64,000 bases of DNA, taken from Paracamarosporium sp. OC-R06-R3. Its lineage: Eukaryota > Ascomycota > Dothideomycetes > Pleosporales > Didymosphaeriaceae. Position numbers and translations under genes: made by a program. The first letter of the stretch is position 1. Each line of letters opens with the position of its first letter. This document shows positions 1 through 11,346 of this stretch, piece by piece. Location: NCBI GenBank assembly GCA_019828545.1, contig JACVRA010000054.1, positions 186,875 through 250,874 on the forward strand. The letters run 5' to 3'. Below the pieces are notes generated by a model. The model was not told the DNA's origin. It worked only from the letters and a program-made list of their open reading frames with translations, and made no database searches.

Positions 1-2870
1 AGGTGTCTTCACACCCCATTGTCGCACATTCGATAAGCGAAACATTGGCTGCACTGGGACTCGACGAGTCGGTTATCTCTGGCGTGATGAAGCGCGACAC
101 GTCTTCTGACAGAACCTTATTGCATGCTATAGCTCAGTTGTTCATCAGTGGTGTAGCCGTCGACTTTGAGGCGCAACTGGGAACCACACAATGGGCGAAA
201 AATGTACCTTGTACGCCATGGGTACAAAAACCTTATTGGAAAGAGGTCGAGACTGGTTTTATAGCGGCTGACCAACGGCATGATGTGGATAAGCATACAC
301 TTCTGGGCCAGTGCATTGATATTGCTGGATCAGACACGCGCGTTTTCGCAACATTCATAAACGAGAGGACGAAGCCATATCCTCTTACCCATCCATTGGA
401 CAGTACTGAGATCATTCCAGCCGCTGTATACTGCAACACATTCAGACATGCCACCAGTGCAACAATTCTAAATGACTTACAGTTGCGCGTTCCAATTCCA
501 ATGACGGTCGATCAGCGCGAGATTCAGATTTCTGTGGAAAATAATTCTCTACGGCTATACTCGCGGTTGAAATCGTCGCGGGGTTTTCAAGACGACCTTC
601 AACATCCGTGGACTGATCACAGCTCCTGCAATTGGAAAAGAGAGGATATGACAGCCTACTACAAGGCATATGATATTGAGCTCCTCGAATCTAGGATCAG
701 CACCGTACTTCCGAATGGCTTTGCTTGGGACTTTCTCCAGAAGATAGGCGTCTCGGGAAAAGCATATCCATGGGCCGTCACACAGCATTATGGCAACGAT
801 AAAGAGATGCTTGTCAAGATGGACATGGATCCCGAACATGACAAGAATTCCTGGGATCCATATTCTTGGGCTCCTTTCCTGGATGCCGCAACGTCTGTTG
901 GCTCATCTATCTTCTTCAATAACCCAAAAATGCGTATCGTGTCTGGAATCGATCAAGTACAGTTTTTATCGCAGGAAGCGCCACCGAAAGTTGGCTACCT
1001 ATACATTGAAGAAGCAAACGACTCGAAGAGCTTGGCAGCGAATATCAGTGTACTGAGTGAGCAAGGCGAGTTGTTGGCAAAGTTGAAATCGATGCGGTTC
1101 TGTGATGTTGAAGTTGCCTCAGATCGAACAACAGGTGTGGATGCGCTCATACATCGACTTGTATGGGTGCCTCCTGTGTTTGCGGAGGTTCCTCTTGCCA
1201 TCGACTGCGTGCTGCTCATTTGTGACAATGAAACGCTATCACAGGCGTACGCGGATGATATTCTTAAAAACGCAAATATGTCACTCAGAATATCTTCAGA
1301 TGGCGACTTCAGTAACCCAGAGGTTTCCAATCTGCTAGTCCGAGACGGTACTGTTGTCTGTTATGTTCCTGGCCGCACGCAATCCTGGGATGACATACCA
1401 GAACGAGCTCACAAGTTTACTTGCGAGGCAACGCGTATTCTAAATTATCTCACTACCCTTGGTACTACGACGAGACTTTTCATCATTACGGAGAGCGTTT
1501 TCGAGGCCTCATCGCCAACAGCGCTCGCTCAAGGCCCACTATATGGCTTTGCGCGTATAGCGGCACAAGAACATCCAGAGCTATGGGGTGGCCTTATCGA
1601 CAACGAAAACTCGCGTTTGCCGATGTTGGCTTTCAAATACGTTCAGGAGCAGGATGTGGTCCGCATTCAGGATGGCCTTCCTCGCGTTGCTAGAATGAGG
1701 CCCTTCACTAGATCTCAGCGACGTGAGCGTACTTCTCAACAAACGTTGTTACCAAGACCACACGGTGCTTACATCGTGACTGGTGGATTTGGTGCCCTCG
1801 GCCTCGAAGTGCTGGATTTTCTCGTAGAGAAGGGCGCCCGTCGCATTGTGGTGGTTTCGCGTAGCAAGCTTCCTCCACGGCGTGAGTGGGCAAACGTTGA
1901 TGGTCGCATGCAGGTTATCGTGAACAAGATCCAACAGCTAGAAAGCAAGGGCGCAAGTATTTACGGCATTACGATAGACATCAGTGCGCTCGATGCACGT
2001 TTGCAGCTACGTGCAGCGCTCGATCGCCTCTGCCTCCCACCCATCTTGGGCGTCGTCCATGCAGCCGGTATCAATGAGGATGGCCTCATAAAAGACACGA
2101 CTCCCGCGTCCTTCTCCCACATATTTGCCCCCAAGATCGAGGGCACGCTTGCACTACACAGGCTCTTCCCGCCTGGCACCCTCGATTTCTTCGTCCTGTT
2201 CTCGTCCATTGGCCAGCTTGTTGGTACGTCGGGTCAAGTAGCATACGGTGCTGCGAACGCTTTCCTCGACGTCCTAGCTACAAACCGCAGGCAGCAGGGC
2301 GATAATACCATTGCGATTCAGTGGACAGCCTGGCGAGGTATGGGGTTGGCAGCAAACTCAGAATTTCTGATGCTGGAGTTAAAGAGCAAAGGCATCACCG
2401 ACATTACCCGCGATGAAGGCTTTCAAGCCTGGGAGCATTTGGATAATTACGACACCGAGCATGCTGTCATAACCCGTGTAAGAACTCTTGAGGCAGATGA
2501 TCCAACTCCATTCCCACTTATAGCAGATATCGTCCAACGCTGCGCTCGTTCTGTTACCTCTGCGTCGAATGGTTCTACAAGCATAACCGAGAGCAATGAT
2601 GTACGCCCAACGTCAGGTCCCGGTCTCAAAGTTTGGCTCAGTACGAAAATTTGCGAATGCATCGGCGCAGTGCTACATTTAGATGTGGAAGACATTGATA
2701 TTAGGGCTGCAGTTGCGGACCTAGGAGTTGACAGCGTTGTGACAATTGCGCTAAGACAGAAGCTATCAAGTGTCATAGGAGTTAAAGTACCGCCGACACT
2801 GATGTGGAAGGAACCCACCGTGATGCATTTGGTGGAGTGGTTCAAGGGGAAGATCGAAGTGGCCGGCTAA
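1..2870 (+). CDS. Partially reducing polyketide synthase, 6-MSAS type (3' part)
   Basis: C-terminal ~956 residues of an iterative type I PKS; the frame is open at base 1, so KS and AT lie outside the window. The visible order is the end of the AT linker (SSHPIVAHSI), a thioester hydrolase/dehydratase-like domain (~75-370; HTLLGQ, then THPLDSTEIIPAA with the family histidine), a core, a ketoreductase (~585-780; Rossmann GGFGALG, HAAGINEDG, LFSSIGQLVG) and a terminal acyl carrier protein (~870-950; DLGVDSVVT, serine for phosphopantetheine). There is no enoylreductase, methyltransferase or thioesterase. This KS-AT-TH-KR-ACP order is that of 6-methylsalicylic acid synthases and relatives, which make small aromatic acids. 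The 3' 2.87 kb has no intron. The exact product cannot be read from sequence. Typical cluster partners (P450, decarboxylase) are not on the right-hand side. Confidence 0.93.
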   Translation, partial: VSSHPIVAHSISETLAALGLDESVISGVMKRDTSSDRTLLHAIAQLFISGVAVDFEAQLGTTQWAKNVPCTPWVQKPYWKEVETGFIAADQRHDVDKHTLLGQCIDIAGSDTRVFATFINERTKPYPLTHPLDSTEIIPAAVYCNTFRHATSATILNDLQLRVPIPMTVDQREIQISVENNSLRLYSRLKSSRGFQDDLQHPWTDHSSCNWKREDMTAYYKAYDIELLESRISTVLPNGFAWDFLQKIGVSGKAYPWAVTQHYGNDKEMLVKMDMDPEHDKNSWDPYSWAPFLDAATSVGSSIFFNNPKMRIVSGIDQVQFLSQEAPPKVGYLYIEEANDSKSLAANISVLSEQGELLAKLKSMRFCDVEVASDRTTGVDALIHRLVWVPPVFAEVPLAIDCVLLICDNETLSQAYADDILKNANMSLRISSDGDFSNPEVSNLLVRDGTVVCYVPGRTQSWDDIPERAHKFTCEATRILNYLTTLGTTTRLFIITESVFEASSPTALAQGPLYGFARIAAQEHPELWGGLIDNENSRLPMLAFKYVQEQDVVRIQDGLPRVARMRPFTRSQRRERTSQQTLLPRPHGAYIVTGGFGALGLEVLDFLVEKGARRIVVVSRSKLPPRREWANVDGRMQVIVNKIQQLESKGASIYGITIDISALDARLQLRAALDRLCLPPILGVVHAAGINEDGLIKDTTPASFSHIFAPKIEGTLALHRLFPPGTLDFFVLFSSIGQLVGTSGQVAYGAANAFLDVLATNRRQQGDNTIAIQWTAWRGMGLAANSEFLMLELKSKGITDITRDEGFQAWEHLDNYDTEHAVITRVRTLEADDPTPFPLIADIVQRCARSVTSASNGSTSITESNDVRPTSGPGLKVWLSTKICECIGAVLHLDVEDIDIRAAVADLGVDSVVTIALRQKLSSVIGVKVPPTLMWKEPTVMHLVEWFKGKIEVAG

Positions 2871-3542
2871 GGAGAATAAATGACTGGGGATGTGGTTGGA
2901 GATTGCTTTTTATTTTGGTAACAATCACGTTTTAGTCTGCTGTTTAGTAGGTTGGGAAGAATTCAACTCATCTGTGCAAAGGTTTTCTTGTTATTTGTTG
3001 TTCTGATTTTATCTATGGTTGATTATAGGCAAGTCAATCCGATCGACTATAATACAGCATGATCCACGAAAATATAATAACTCACACCTGTAATGTGCGG
3101 TGTACTTGATCTTAACACTTCTATATTGCTATTCTTCGCTCTGAATAGGGAGCAACACAGGCACCGGTGGTTCTAATTTCAGTCATGACTGTTTTTAGCA
3201 TGTGGTGTCTTAAGCGGACGGCAATCCTCAGCATTCGGCCAAGATTTACATAGCGTCAAATAAAAGTTATGCGTTATTTCCCTGCGATGAACCGAGATGA
3301 GGGCGATATAGTAGTGTAATGATAGTATGCAAGTCGCTCTTGCCTGTTCGTCGTTGGTGTTGCGCGTACGGTGTTCGTGATATATATGCAGCGCCTCATG
3401 AGGTACATTCGTTATTGCAGTCTAACAAGACGAAGATAGCCCATTAGACCGTTTCACCTGGTCCTATGGAGACATGAACAATACACAAAACAATTTGTGC
3501 AAGCAGATAGGCAAGCTCGCCTAGTATGAGGTTAGCATCTTG
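2871..3542. other. Intergenic, PKS 3' side
   Basis: About 670 bp between the PKS stop and the convergent stop of the next gene. AT-rich 3' flank; no ORF or repeat that I can support. No continuation of the neighbouring TLDc-like gene is visible here on the minus strand. Confidence 0.6.
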
Positions 3543-4381
3543 TCACATGACAGCCACTATTACACGCACCGATTTGGCCCACTGCTTGAATTCCTGTCGA
3601 TCTAGGCTTTCTTTGCCTGCTAGTACTTTGTTCGCTTCCGTGCCATTGTCGTCCCTCATCGCATTACAGATATCAGCCAGAGGCCTCAACTGAGTGACAG
3701 AAACGCGCAGAAGGTCCCTTGAAGAGAGTGTAGATGACGATGGCAAAAGACGTTCAGCCAGTGGCTCCAGATCTGTGACTGGCATTCGTTGAGAAAATGT
3801 TGGCGACGACGGGGCTGGATAGCGAACACGGCACAACACATCGAGCACGTCGTCTTTCGTCGGCACTCCCGTGGGCGGATTTGGTTGGGCCAATGCCGAG
3901 AAGAGAAAGTCCATCCTCGCGCTTCTCGTGCGAGTTCGGATCGCGGGCTCCTGACCAACTGCCGCCGACTGCGAGAACATCTGATCACTGCTCTGTGTGA
4001 TCAAACCAACAGAGCGGATGATGGCATCCTTCGTTAATGGTACTTCTTCAGCGAACGGGAAGCATGCGTGGGAACGGAGCAGCAGAGATATTATTGGGAA
4101 AGCAGCCTCGACGTATTTTGCAAGAGATGGATGGCTCTTGAGGAGATATGTCTGCACATGTTCGATGGCAACCTCACCATCGGCGTTAGAGGGAATTGCT
4201 TCAAGCACACCTTCCAGGCTTTCGAGTCGGGAGGCTGTGAATGCAGCTGATTGACCATCGTTGCTACCAAACTTCATAAGCATGGTGAATAGGTCATATA
4301 TATCATCTAAAAAACGGTTAGATTTTCTGCAACTAAAGTTGGACTGACCAGACCGCACCCACTGTTGCTGAATCGCTCCAT
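3543..4381 (-). CDS. Hypothetical protein, TLDc/OXR1-type N-terminal-like
   Basis: Main exon 4306-3543. A proposed short first exon 4381-4363 (MERFSN) is joined by a 56-nt intron 4362-4307 (GTGGGT ... CTAAC ... TTAG), giving a protein of about 260 residues. The first exon is inferred from splice signals and phase and is less sure than the rest. The product is mostly helical, with no signal peptide or membrane helix. Stretches such as EAAFPIISLLLRSHACFPF and MDFLFSALAQP resemble the helical N-terminal part of fungal TLDc (OXR1/Rtc5-like) proteins, but no TLDc domain follows before the stop or in the next 670 bp. It may be a truncated relative or a distinct family. The function is unknown. Confidence 0.5.
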
Positions 4382-5469
4382 TTTTTGAAAGTTGGCGACT
4401 TTAGGGAGCGAGAGAGCCCTAGACGAGATACCAGTCGATTCATCGTAAAAGAAAAGCTAGAAGTGCACCCAGATGCAGTGTTAGAATTGCTGGAAAAGCT
4501 CTGGATATGGTCGGCAATCCGATCTTTCCTGTGCTTGGCCGTGAAAAGGGCCGAGCTGGGGCTACGGTGGCGCAATCGCGTTGATGTCGGTGGTGAGCGT
4601 CTGTCGCAGGTTCTGCCAATTTCCGGTTCTGGAGTGAGTTACCTATCGTGGCGCAGGGGAAGTCCGTGGGGCCGATCTGTCACCAACGTGGGGCTGAGCC
4701 AATCACAGTGGAGCAAGTGCCGAACGTGCCAATCGCATCGGACACTAGTCTTACTACCTCCCTTAAGCATCGAATACGAAACCGCCAGAATGACACAGTA
4801 GAATCTACACATACCAGGGCTACCCTACCAAAAGGGCAGCTGTCAAGAGTGTATTCACCGACGGAGGGCCTCAGATGTCCGATGAAGCGAAATGATAGCA
4901 CGTGGTGAATCTCCCTAGCGAACTTAATCTGTATGCATTGCGCAACAGATACATGATTGATCACTGTACTGAACTACCCTCTACAGCCCAATGACGACGG
5001 CTCAATGTGAACATTAATCGACATTTAGTATTGCACGCTTCACGCAGTACAACACTTATTACATGTACCCTCTACAAGCAGATTATAACGGTCAGGCTAA
5101 TATTACACAAGCCTCAGGCCTTCCAAATAGCAGCTAGAATCTTGTTACGGACATTACTTTACGCAGGGCGGGCAGTGCACAGTATCTTCGGTCCGACTGG
5201 AACCAAGTCCTTTGTGGGGATACCTCAGTATACAATACAGCAATGATGGTCGCATTTGTTTTACACCCACAGCTCTTCTTCAATTTCCTTTGCAAGGCTA
5301 CTGTTCAGGTCTTCTTTCATTCGTTCATACGTTCGTTTATGCATGCATTCAGTCATTCGTTTTCACTAGTCACTCCTTCCACACTCTTGTAACATCTATC
5401 TTGACAAATTCATATTTCAACGCACTCCTGGTGATCAAGTAGGCCTTATAGCCTGACTGGATATCGGAA
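4382..5469. other. Intergenic, divergent promoter region
   Basis: About 1.1 kb between two divergently transcribed genes. Overlapping short ORFs on both strands here have no family resemblance and were not called. Around 5314-5365 there is an imperfect TTCA/TTCG tetranucleotide-like run upstream of the lysine-rich protein gene. Confidence 0.5.
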
Positions 5470-6794
5470 ATGAGGGCCGGACAGTTCGCTCTCCTCCTGG
5501 TGGGCATGTTGTTCGCCATGGGGGAGGCATTCACCCTTCCTCAGTCTGGGTAAGGTTTTGGCTTGCGGTAGCCACAGCCTATCGCTAATGACTGTCCAGA
5601 CATTATGATATGATGAAAATTGACAGCCGGGCTGTTTCAACTGTCGAAGGCGTCGAAGGCGTCGGTTTGCAGCAGCTTGAAGCTCGCAGGAGCAGAGGCT
5701 CGCGCACATCCCGGAAGAAGCCTGCTAGGCCTGCAAGAAAAAGGCCCGCAAGGAAGAAAAAGACTACTAAGAAGAAGGCACCAAAGAAGAAGGCGCCAAA
5801 GAAAAAGACGACAAAGAAGCCAACAAAGAAGAGACCTACTAAGAAGAAGTCTACCAAGAAGCCTACCAAGAAGCCCACTAAGAAGCCCACTAAGAAGCCC
5901 ACTAAGAAGACACCTACCAAGAAAAAGGGCAAGCAATCGAATAAGAAGCCGACCGCTTGCAAATACGACCCAAAGCCCAAAGCAGGCAGCAAAGGCACCA
6001 AGAAGTTGCACGCTCGCGCCGACCCCGACCCCTGCCGCCCTAAAGATGAAAATGATCAAATCATGATTGCGAACTACAAGATCGCTTCTAAAGCCGCAAA
6101 GAAGAAGAGACAAACTCTTAAAGTAAACCAGATGTACTTGTTTCTTCTGAAGCAAGGGGCGGCTCTTGGACCAAAGCACCACGCCGTCGTTGTAGGCAAG
6201 ATCATGAAGGTGGGCAATCAACTCGGTATGGAAGCAACCATTCAACAACTTGGAAAGCCCGTAGATCAAAATGGCAGGGCGGTAAGACATGAGAACGCGA
6301 AGGTCTTCTGCGGCTCTGCGGTCGGCGGTGTCTGCAATACTGGGCCGTATCGCAGGATTGAGTGCGGCAAGTTCCAGGGCAAGTACAAGTTGGTTGGCGG
6401 TGCCGGTGTAGAGTTTGCTGACCCGGAACACTTCATTCAAAAGGGTGTGTTATCATTCCGTCTTAAAGCTTCGACTATTATGCACTAAAGCTAACGTTTC
6501 CTAGGTGAGGAAGTTTTCATGGCTGAGAAGCCATATAACGTCTTGACTTGGAACTGCCAAGTCTACGCGAAGAAATTAATCAATGTTACCAAGCTGAAGT
6601 CTGGGCAGATTGTCGAGCTCTCGCACGAACAAGCTCAGCCAAGTCGGCCGCTGGATGAGTGGTCAGACTCGGATTCGGACTGGGGTGATGATCATGTGCC
6701 TTACAATCCTTTCGGTGGTTTTCGCGTAATGAATGGGGCTCCGGAACCCTATGACGCAGTACAAAACAACGGAGATAGATTCGAGATCGATTAG
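5470..6794 (+). CDS. Secreted lysine-rich KKPT-repeat protein with LRAT/NlpC-like C-terminal domain
   Basis: Three exons, 5470-5549, 5600-6444 and 6505-6794, rebuilt from introns 5550-5599 (GTAAGG..GCTAATG..CAG) and 6445-6504 (GTGTGT..GCTAAC..TAG); all phases close, giving 404 residues. Exon 1 encodes a classic signal peptide (MRAGQFALLLVGMLFAMGEA). A dibasic LEARR at ~53-57 could be a Kex2 site. Residues ~65-138 are a Lys/Arg/Pro/Thr array including four exact KKPT units. The C-terminal half holds a conserved-looking histidine (GPKHHAVVVGK, ~residue 200) and, across the last intron, VLTWNCQVYAKKL with an Asn-Cys pair, followed by an acidic tail (DSDSDWGDD). His-before-Asn-Cys order is reminiscent of the permuted papain-like NlpC/P60-LRAT fold; that assignment is inference. 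It could be a wall-, nucleic-acid- or host-targeted secreted protein. Confidence 0.75.
5856..5903 (+). repeat. Tandem 12-bp repeat encoding KKPT x4
   Basis: Four consecutive 12-bp units of the AAGAAGCCYACY type inside the lysine-rich gene, embedded in a wider degenerate array (about 5715-5934) of KKKAP, KKRPT and KKKST variants. In-frame unit length allows copy-number change without frameshift. Confidence 0.85.
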
Positions 6795-7272
6795 ACGCAG
6801 TGACAGGTCGCTTTCGGGTAGCAATAGCTCGATGGACTGGAGAACGAGGCATTATTCTTTAGAGTCGGTATTGTCTCCCTAGGCAGTATAGCAGTACGCT
6901 GTAGAGGACCAAATGCTATGATACAGAGTCACGGTGTTGACTGTGAATACGTTGTAGACAGGCCAGTATAGCAAAATATATCGTACTGATTGGTATTATT
7001 CATAACATGAGCTCCATTTCATATAGTAGGGAAACGTGTAATAAGACCCGACCTAAAATCTTGTAGTCCCCGCGACAATCATGTTCAAATGTCGTGACTC
7101 TTCTCTCACCGAGTGCTCCTAGCCGATGCGCTTTCTTCAAAACTTCGATATTTAGAAGTAGGCAGATCGAACGGAATATTACCTGCGGGGCATCTAATAG
7201 ATGTTAACACTGAGCACACTGCTAGAAATACGTCATGCCACACCTCTTAGTTCTCCAAGAGCCTTGAACAGA
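6795..7272. other. Intergenic, convergent
   Basis: About 480 bp of AT-rich sequence between two convergent stops. Nothing else recognised. Confidence 0.6.
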
Positions 7273-7643
7273 TTATTCGTGGAGGGTATCGTTCTGAATC
7301 GTGTTGTCGCGACCCTTTTCAAGGTCTGCGGCGCCAAGAGGTTGGGCCTTGCGGAGTGACGTTTCATGGTCGAGCTGACCTGTGTGGTACTTGCTGCCTT
7401 CCATGCGACCCATGCGCCATGCCATGAGCAAGTTGGTGATGACCATCATGAGAACGAAGCACACCAGCAGGAAAATGGCCGGTGCGTGCTCTGTGTAGGC
7501 GTCAGTGAGGGTGGCCTTGAAGACTGTTGGCATTAGCAAACGATTCGGCGATATTTGAGGATATGGATACCTTCGCGCTTTTCGGATTGGTGGCAGTTGA
7601 AGAGATCGGGACAATCGCCGGGTTTCGAATGTTTATGACCCAT
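7273..7643 (-). CDS. Small single-pass membrane protein, unknown family
   Basis: Two exons, 7643-7571 and 7523-7273, joined over a 47-nt intron (7570-7524; GTATCC..GCTAATG..CAG). The splice joins ATG GGT CAT..GAA G to TC TTC AAG and yields 98 residues. The N-terminal ~25 residues carry two cysteines (DCPDLFNC). One strong transmembrane helix follows (APAIFLLVCFVLMMVITNLL, ~40-60), flanked by a basic juxtamembrane segment (WRMGRMEG), so the charged C-terminal tail is probably cytosolic. There is no recognisable domain. The splice signals and the clean frame argue that it is a real gene. The function is unknown. Confidence 0.6.
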
Positions 7644-8385
7644 GGTGATGAGGTAGACGCGCAGGAGTGTAAGGTTTGCAGTGGGTTGAAGAGGGGTCGA
7701 GTGAAGGTTTCAGCTGACGGTACAAATTTGATTGTTCTGGACTCAGAGAATGTGGTCTTCATATATCACCCTGCACGAAGCAGGCGCACGGACACCACAA
7801 ACCTCTCACGAATCTGTTCCGTATTTGGATAGTAGTTATAGGACCAGTATGTCATATACTCTCTAAGCTGAGTGTGACGAAATGAGTTATAGCTCGGCCT
7901 TATCGAACTCCGTTTGCATCGAGGGTCTGTTGTCACTTTGAATTATGAGGTATAATTTATAACATACTACCTCAAGATAGATTTCAATTCAGAGTACAGC
8001 GCATATGGAATCACACCATCGAAGCTCCACAAACCTCCTCCGTACCCAATTGTGGGATTGCTTAGGTGACTTACGTAAACACGAAATCAACACTCAACGC
8101 AAAGTTTAGGGGCTTTTAAAATAGCTCGCGGGCTCTACACATCGTGAAGTGAAGTGTGATTTCTCGGCTTCAGCTCCAAGTGTTGTATAAATTATTTTCG
8201 TCAGTAAAGGAAGAACTACTTAATAGACGTTGGCCGGATCTGATATCATTGCATTGAATATGAGCGTTCAATCTAGAACTATCTGTTTGCATTCCATCGA
8301 ACCATCAGCACCACCCCACATTCGCCTTAGCTATCGTTTGGCCACCGAGAAAGGGCAACAATGTTTTGGATAGCGCAACTCCGAA
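7644..8385. other. Intergenic
   Basis: About 740 bp between two minus-strand genes; AT-rich. No supported ORF, repeat or RNA gene. Confidence 0.6.
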
Positions 8386-9642
8386 TTAGTAATCTGATCT
8401 TGGTGTCCGAGGAGAAACCGTCGTACTATTGCTGAAGCGTGCCAGTAAGAAATCAGCAAGCGCAGGATCCTTCTCACCTGTCAAGACTTGCTTGCTGATC
8501 AACTCGCCGACAAGAGCGCCATTCGACACGCCGGAATGCATGACGGCCACCGTCAAGCCATCCACTCCTGTCTCTCCCAAGATTGGAAGGCCATCTTGGG
8601 GTGTAGGGCGGTATCCAATAGTATAGTAGTCATACTCGAGTTTATCACCTCCTTTGAATGCGGCCTGAATTTTGGCGAACAGGTCATCTGCTGTATTTTG
8701 TGGGTCATCTCCAGGCTCTGAACCTCCAAAATCTGATCCAGAACGGATACGGCCGTCTGCAGTTTGTCGGAGATGAAGTTCAGTCGAGTAGACTACGCCA
8801 TTGAGGAGCTTCTTCTTGGTAGGGACAGTGTTGACTAGGAGACCTGCCTCCGGTGTCAAGGCTATGAGGTGTTAGTAACACAGCTTTTGCTTCAAATAAT
8901 CTGGTAACTTACGCAAGGCCACGCCCTCTGTAGCCAGCAAATCTACGCTTCCCAACCCAGCAGCCAAAACAACATGATCGGCTTGTACCTCTTGCCCTCC
9001 ATCGGTCACTACACCTGCAATCCGGCCGTCCTTCTTCAGAAACGATGTGACGTTGGTCTCCAACAGCCCCGCGCCATTAGCCTGTGCCTCTTCAATAAGC
9101 TTCTCCGCGACGATATGGGCCTCCATCTGGCCCTCCTCGGTGTACCTTAGTGCCCAATCTGGCAAGAAACTTTCCTCAAATCCAGGCTCGTAAGTCTTTT
9201 CGATTTCTGTCTTATTGACCGTCACAACATCATAGCCCCACTTCTTCAATTTCTCTCCATATTCTGCCCTCTCTTCTTCATCTGCTATATCCCAATTCAA
9301 GGAGGCACCCCATTTTATGTACCTTGAAAGCCCGGGTACTTCCTGCTCAATCTGACGCCATCGATTCATGGACCGGTATCGGAAGTTGTAGTAGAATTGT
9401 TTGTCAGTGGATCCAGCGTTTACCCAAGCAAAAGAATTGGGCGTTGCGACGCCTCCAATCTGAGAAGCGATGATGGTAGTGTTTGTGGTAGATGATTGCG
9501 AGAGGTGCCAGGCGATGGATGATCCGACTATGCCGCCGCCAATGACGACAACGTTCTGAGGTGCTTCAAAAGCCATCTTCAATCTTGGATCTGAGAGGGA
9601 AGGCTGAGGATCTTGCTGGAAGATAGGTTCCATAGGATGCAT
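8386..9642 (-). CDS. FAD-dependent oxidoreductase, DAO family
   Basis: Exon 1 9642-8913 and exon 2 8861-8386, with a 51-nt intron 8912-8862 (GTAAGT..ACTAAC..TAG), encode 401 residues. A dinucleotide-binding motif (VVVIGGGIVGSSIAWHLS, ~31-48) sits near the N-terminus. A second FAD-contact stretch (HVVLAAGLGSV) lies at ~225-235. The C-terminal GYRPTPQDGLPILGE and HSGVSNGA are typical of DAO-fold amine or amino-acid oxidases such as glycine, sarcosine or D-amino-acid oxidases. The substrate cannot be inferred. No C-terminal peroxisomal SKL is present (ends RSDY). An in-frame ATG at 9576 just before the Rossmann motif is an equally plausible start and would remove 22 residues. Confidence 0.88.
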
Positions 9643-11346
9643 CCTGCTTTTAAATTGATGAACGTCACGTGCTCAACCGTGCTGTTACAAGTACGTAGTT
9701 ATTCTTATGCCTGTCCGGATAGCAACCGGTTGCCTGAGGGGGTAAACGCGAGATTGTATTCGGAAAAGTGAGGCCGATATCCGCGTTACAGTAAGGTCTA
9801 GAGATAAGATAGCTTGTTTAAATTGAAGAAGCAAGGATAGGTCGGCTCTCTTCCTTTCAAAGGTCAAAAGACAAGTAGACTCCACAGCATTGCATGTCGC
9901 GATGGTCGTTGCCAAGGCCAAAAGTCAGTTTACCTTCCAGATATAGTCGTGATCATCATACCGGACGCATTTCCAGGAGTGGGGATCCTCGTGCCCCACA
10001 TGTAGTGTCTTGGTTCGGAGAATTGCGCAATTGCCGTGATCGGCCTTCTGAAGCACCTAATAGGGTATGCCGCCTCCGAGCGCCGCTCATTAACTTGGGT
10101 GACGACAGACGCATGTTTTGTTCCAGCCGCTGTGCGCTTCGCATCAGCGTAGCATGAGCGTATCCGGTCAAGCTTCAGATATGTCTCGAAATGTGAGTTT
10201 GCGATATTCATCATACTGCTAGTCTTCTGGATAGGGAGCACAATTATTGGGCCGGCTATACTACCATATTTTCTACGTACTCTCAATGAGCAAAAGCACA
10301 TTGTCGATTAGATAAGACTACGAGGGGTCTTTAGTAGTTTATCGTCTTATTAGCTTTTGCTATCTTGGCTCCACCATTACGAAGTCATCCTGCTAAGCCA
10401 AGAGTCTCAATATCTGGTACTAGTCCAAATATACGATCCAAAAGCGGTCTGTACTTGGATTCTTGATCCCATTTATATAGATCATAATAGGCTCTCTATC
10501 CCATCGGTCATAGTTCACTATGTCTTCGAGTATGCTTTGTGACTTCCAGTTCAAAGGACTGACATGTATGAACCTAGTATGCACTCTTTTGATGTTTCAT
10601 CTCTTCAGTATAGCCTGCTTCCCGTATATCCCGATATGTTACCAGTTGGATAGCAATACTAAAAAAAAAATTGAAGATACAACATTGGGATACAAAATCA
10701 AGATTGAGACATAAAAACATAAATCATAGAATGATTCATAGCCGTCGAATGTGGAAGGACCACGGGAAGAAATAGGAATCTTTATCTGGAGTGTTTTTTT
10801 GACGAAAATTTGGCATACGCCTTGGTACAAAAATGATGCAAAAAAGGTGATTCCCCTGGGGATCAGGAATCTTTATTCCAAGTAGCTGGGCGACACACGG
10901 ACGCAGACAAGCGCACCTCGATAATAAGGAGCATGATCCGGGAAAAGACATTGCAGTAATCCCTGAAGGTAGAGAAAGAATGAAGATCTTTTATCGAACA
11001 ATTCGGACGATGCTGGTGTAAGGAGCTACACTGATGAGCCTGGCTTCGTACAAGAAGCCCATTGTCCTATCTAGAATTAGTGAAAGTACGTCGCGCGCAA
11101 CAACAAAGAATTGCGCTTCTCACTAGCGCACCATAACCACTGTGACCTCACGACTTGCGCATTCTATCGCCTTGTGACGCTACATCATGCCGCCGAATAT
11201 TACAGCACTTTGAGCTCCCACACTATATGCACGACGGCCACCCGCAAAGCAAGCAACGAGTTGACAATTGACCACTCTTCAATAACAGCGAACCAACCCG
11301 TTCCCAAACACACGTATTGCCAAAAGCTGCGCTACTGGACAATGCT
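9643..11346. other. Gene-poor stretch
   Basis: About 1.7 kb. Short ORFs on both strands (the largest ~120 codons near 9930-10301) lack signal peptides, domains or codon bias worth calling. The middle, about 10320-10860, is AT-rich. Nothing supported. Confidence 0.5.

Noticed and set aside
5637..6440. Minus-strand ORFs opposite the lysine-rich gene, reading as Leu/Phe/Val-rich membrane-like repeats
   Set aside because: The hydrophobic repeats are simply the complement of AAG-rich codons; the plus strand has a signal peptide and splice sites.
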